DNA of 6,015 nt, taken from NCBI GenBank assembly GCA_003538495.1, contig DPSD01000326.1:1-6015 (forward strand), written 5' to 3'. Below are positions 5,624 through 6,015 of this stretch, piece after piece. The notes beneath the pieces were generated by a model. The model had not been told where the DNA came from. It searched no databases and worked only from the letters and a program-made list of their open reading frames with translations. The DNA is from Accumulibacter sp. (lineage in GTDB: Bacteria > Pseudomonadota > Gammaproteobacteria > Burkholderiales > Rhodocyclaceae). Both the position numbers and the translations under genes were made by a program. How positions within the stretch are numbered: the first letter of the stretch is position 1; every line of letters starts with the position of its first letter.

Positions 5624-6015
5624 GTGAGTCCGGGCCTGCAGGTGGCGCTGCACGCGGTTCTGGCCGTCTTCGCTTGCGCACTGGGCAGCTTCATCGCGCT
5701 GCACCATCCGCTGTGGCCACTGCCGCTGACGGTGACCTTTCTGGCCTGGTCGACGGCGGTCTTCCTGCGTCCGGCGATCTGGCCGCTGGTACTGCCGGCC
5801 TTGCTGCCGGTCGCCGGCCTGGCGCCGTGGACCGGCTGGATCGTTGTCGAAGAGTTCGATTTGCTGGCGCTCGGCGCCGCGCTGGGATGCCATGCCCGGC
5901 TGGTCCTCCGGCGATCGCCGCCGGAGGACCGGGCCGTCGCCGGCGTGGTGCCGTGGCGCCAGAGCCGGCCGCGGCGGGCCCGGGGGGGTGCGCTGGCCCG
6001 GATCGGGCTCGGCCT
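5624..6015 (+). CDS. Multi-pass membrane protein of unknown function, N-terminal part (runs off the window)
   Basis: I do not recognise this protein with certainty. From GTG 5624, with GGAG at 5613-5616 seven bases before, 130 codons stay open to the window edge. Hydrophobic segments lie at about residues 5-27, 31-48, 50-67 and 77-93, separated by HHPLWPLP, FLRPAIWP and the motif LAPWTGWIVVEEFD (66-79). That motif rings of N-termini of large bacterial membrane proteins related to O-antigen polymerase or exopolysaccharide loci, but this is a faint recollection. After residue 93 the chain becomes arginine-rich and polar (RRSPPEDR onward), either a cytoplasmic segment or a frame problem. A run of seven G at 5982-5988 is a likely place for an indel. 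The frame is open upstream too; GTG 5570 is an alternative start. An 88-base gap separates it from the DUF2783 gene. Confidence 0.6.
   Translation, partial: MSPGLQVALHAVLAVFACALGSFIALHHPLWPLPLTVTFLAWSTAVFLRPAIWPLVLPALLPVAGLAPWTGWIVVEEFDLLALGAALGCHARLVLRRSPPEDRAVAGVVPWRQSRPRRARGGALARIGLG
5902..5930. repeat. Perfect 12-bp inverted repeat (hairpin) inside the membrane-protein frame
   Basis: GGTCCTCCGGCG (5902-5913) and CGCCGGAGGACC (5919-5930) are exact reverse complements around a 5-base ATCGC loop, making a very stable stem. It is followed by GGGCCG rather than a T-run, so it is not a standard intrinsic terminator. It lies exactly where the predicted protein turns from membrane segments to an arginine-rich stretch. 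It may be a REP-like element, a boundary of a translated segment, or chance. Confidence 0.6.

Noticed and set aside
5562..5627. Small 21-codon frame starting at ATG 5562
   Set aside because: It has no ribosome site and no recognisable content; the membrane-protein start at 5624 is better supported.
1..6015. CRISPR arrays, tRNA or rRNA genes, insertion sequences and phage genes
   Set aside because: No regularly spaced repeats, no tRNA-like cloverleaf, no rRNA sequence and no transposase or terminal inverted repeats were seen.

Overview
This is a GC-rich, densely coding stretch of a denitrifying bacterium. Gene content and protein style (heme d1 genes, a zinc-binding thioredoxin 2, an MhpA-like flavoprotein paired with a DUF2783 protein) suggest a betaproteobacterium, perhaps Rhodocyclales or an Accumulibacter-like lineage. 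That placement is inferred from memory of protein families, not from a search. All convincing genes are on the + strand.

Layout. (1) Positions 1-1132 hold the end of a heme d1 (nir) cluster: the 3' end of a nirL-type gene, then nirG and nirH. They overlap tightly and encode Lrp/AsnC-like siroheme decarboxylase subunits. The usual next gene, nirJ, is not here. (2) Positions 1133-1777 contain no gene I can defend. There is a TACAAT box and there are short coding-like stretches in inconsistent frames, possibly decayed sequence. (3) Positions 1778-5535 hold a small oxidative or catabolic gene group: an antibiotic-biosynthesis-monooxygenase (ABM)-like protein, thioredoxin 2 (trxC), an MBL-fold hydrolase, an FAD-dependent aromatic-ring-hydroxylase-like protein and a DUF2783 protein. 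A TTGACA/CAGAAT promoter candidate precedes the MBL gene. (4) From 5624 to the window end is the start of an unrecognised multi-pass membrane protein, with a perfect 12-bp hairpin inside it.

The most notable observation is that the second group carries several lesions while its neighbours look intact. The ABM gene has a one-base frameshift. The MBL gene has two apparent internal deletions that together restore the frame but lose conserved segments. The FAD gene has an in-frame loss of about 40 codons that removes the second FAD-binding (GD) motif. trxC, the DUF2783 gene, nirG and nirH show no such damage. Either this pathway is being lost in this lineage, or the assembly dropped short pieces here; reads across the junctions would decide.

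Functionally, the nir genes feed heme d1 to cytochrome cd1 nitrite reductase. The FAD, DUF2783, MBL and ABM set looks like a co-inherited oxidation module for an aromatic or quinone-like substrate, and the substrate cannot be read from sequence alone.
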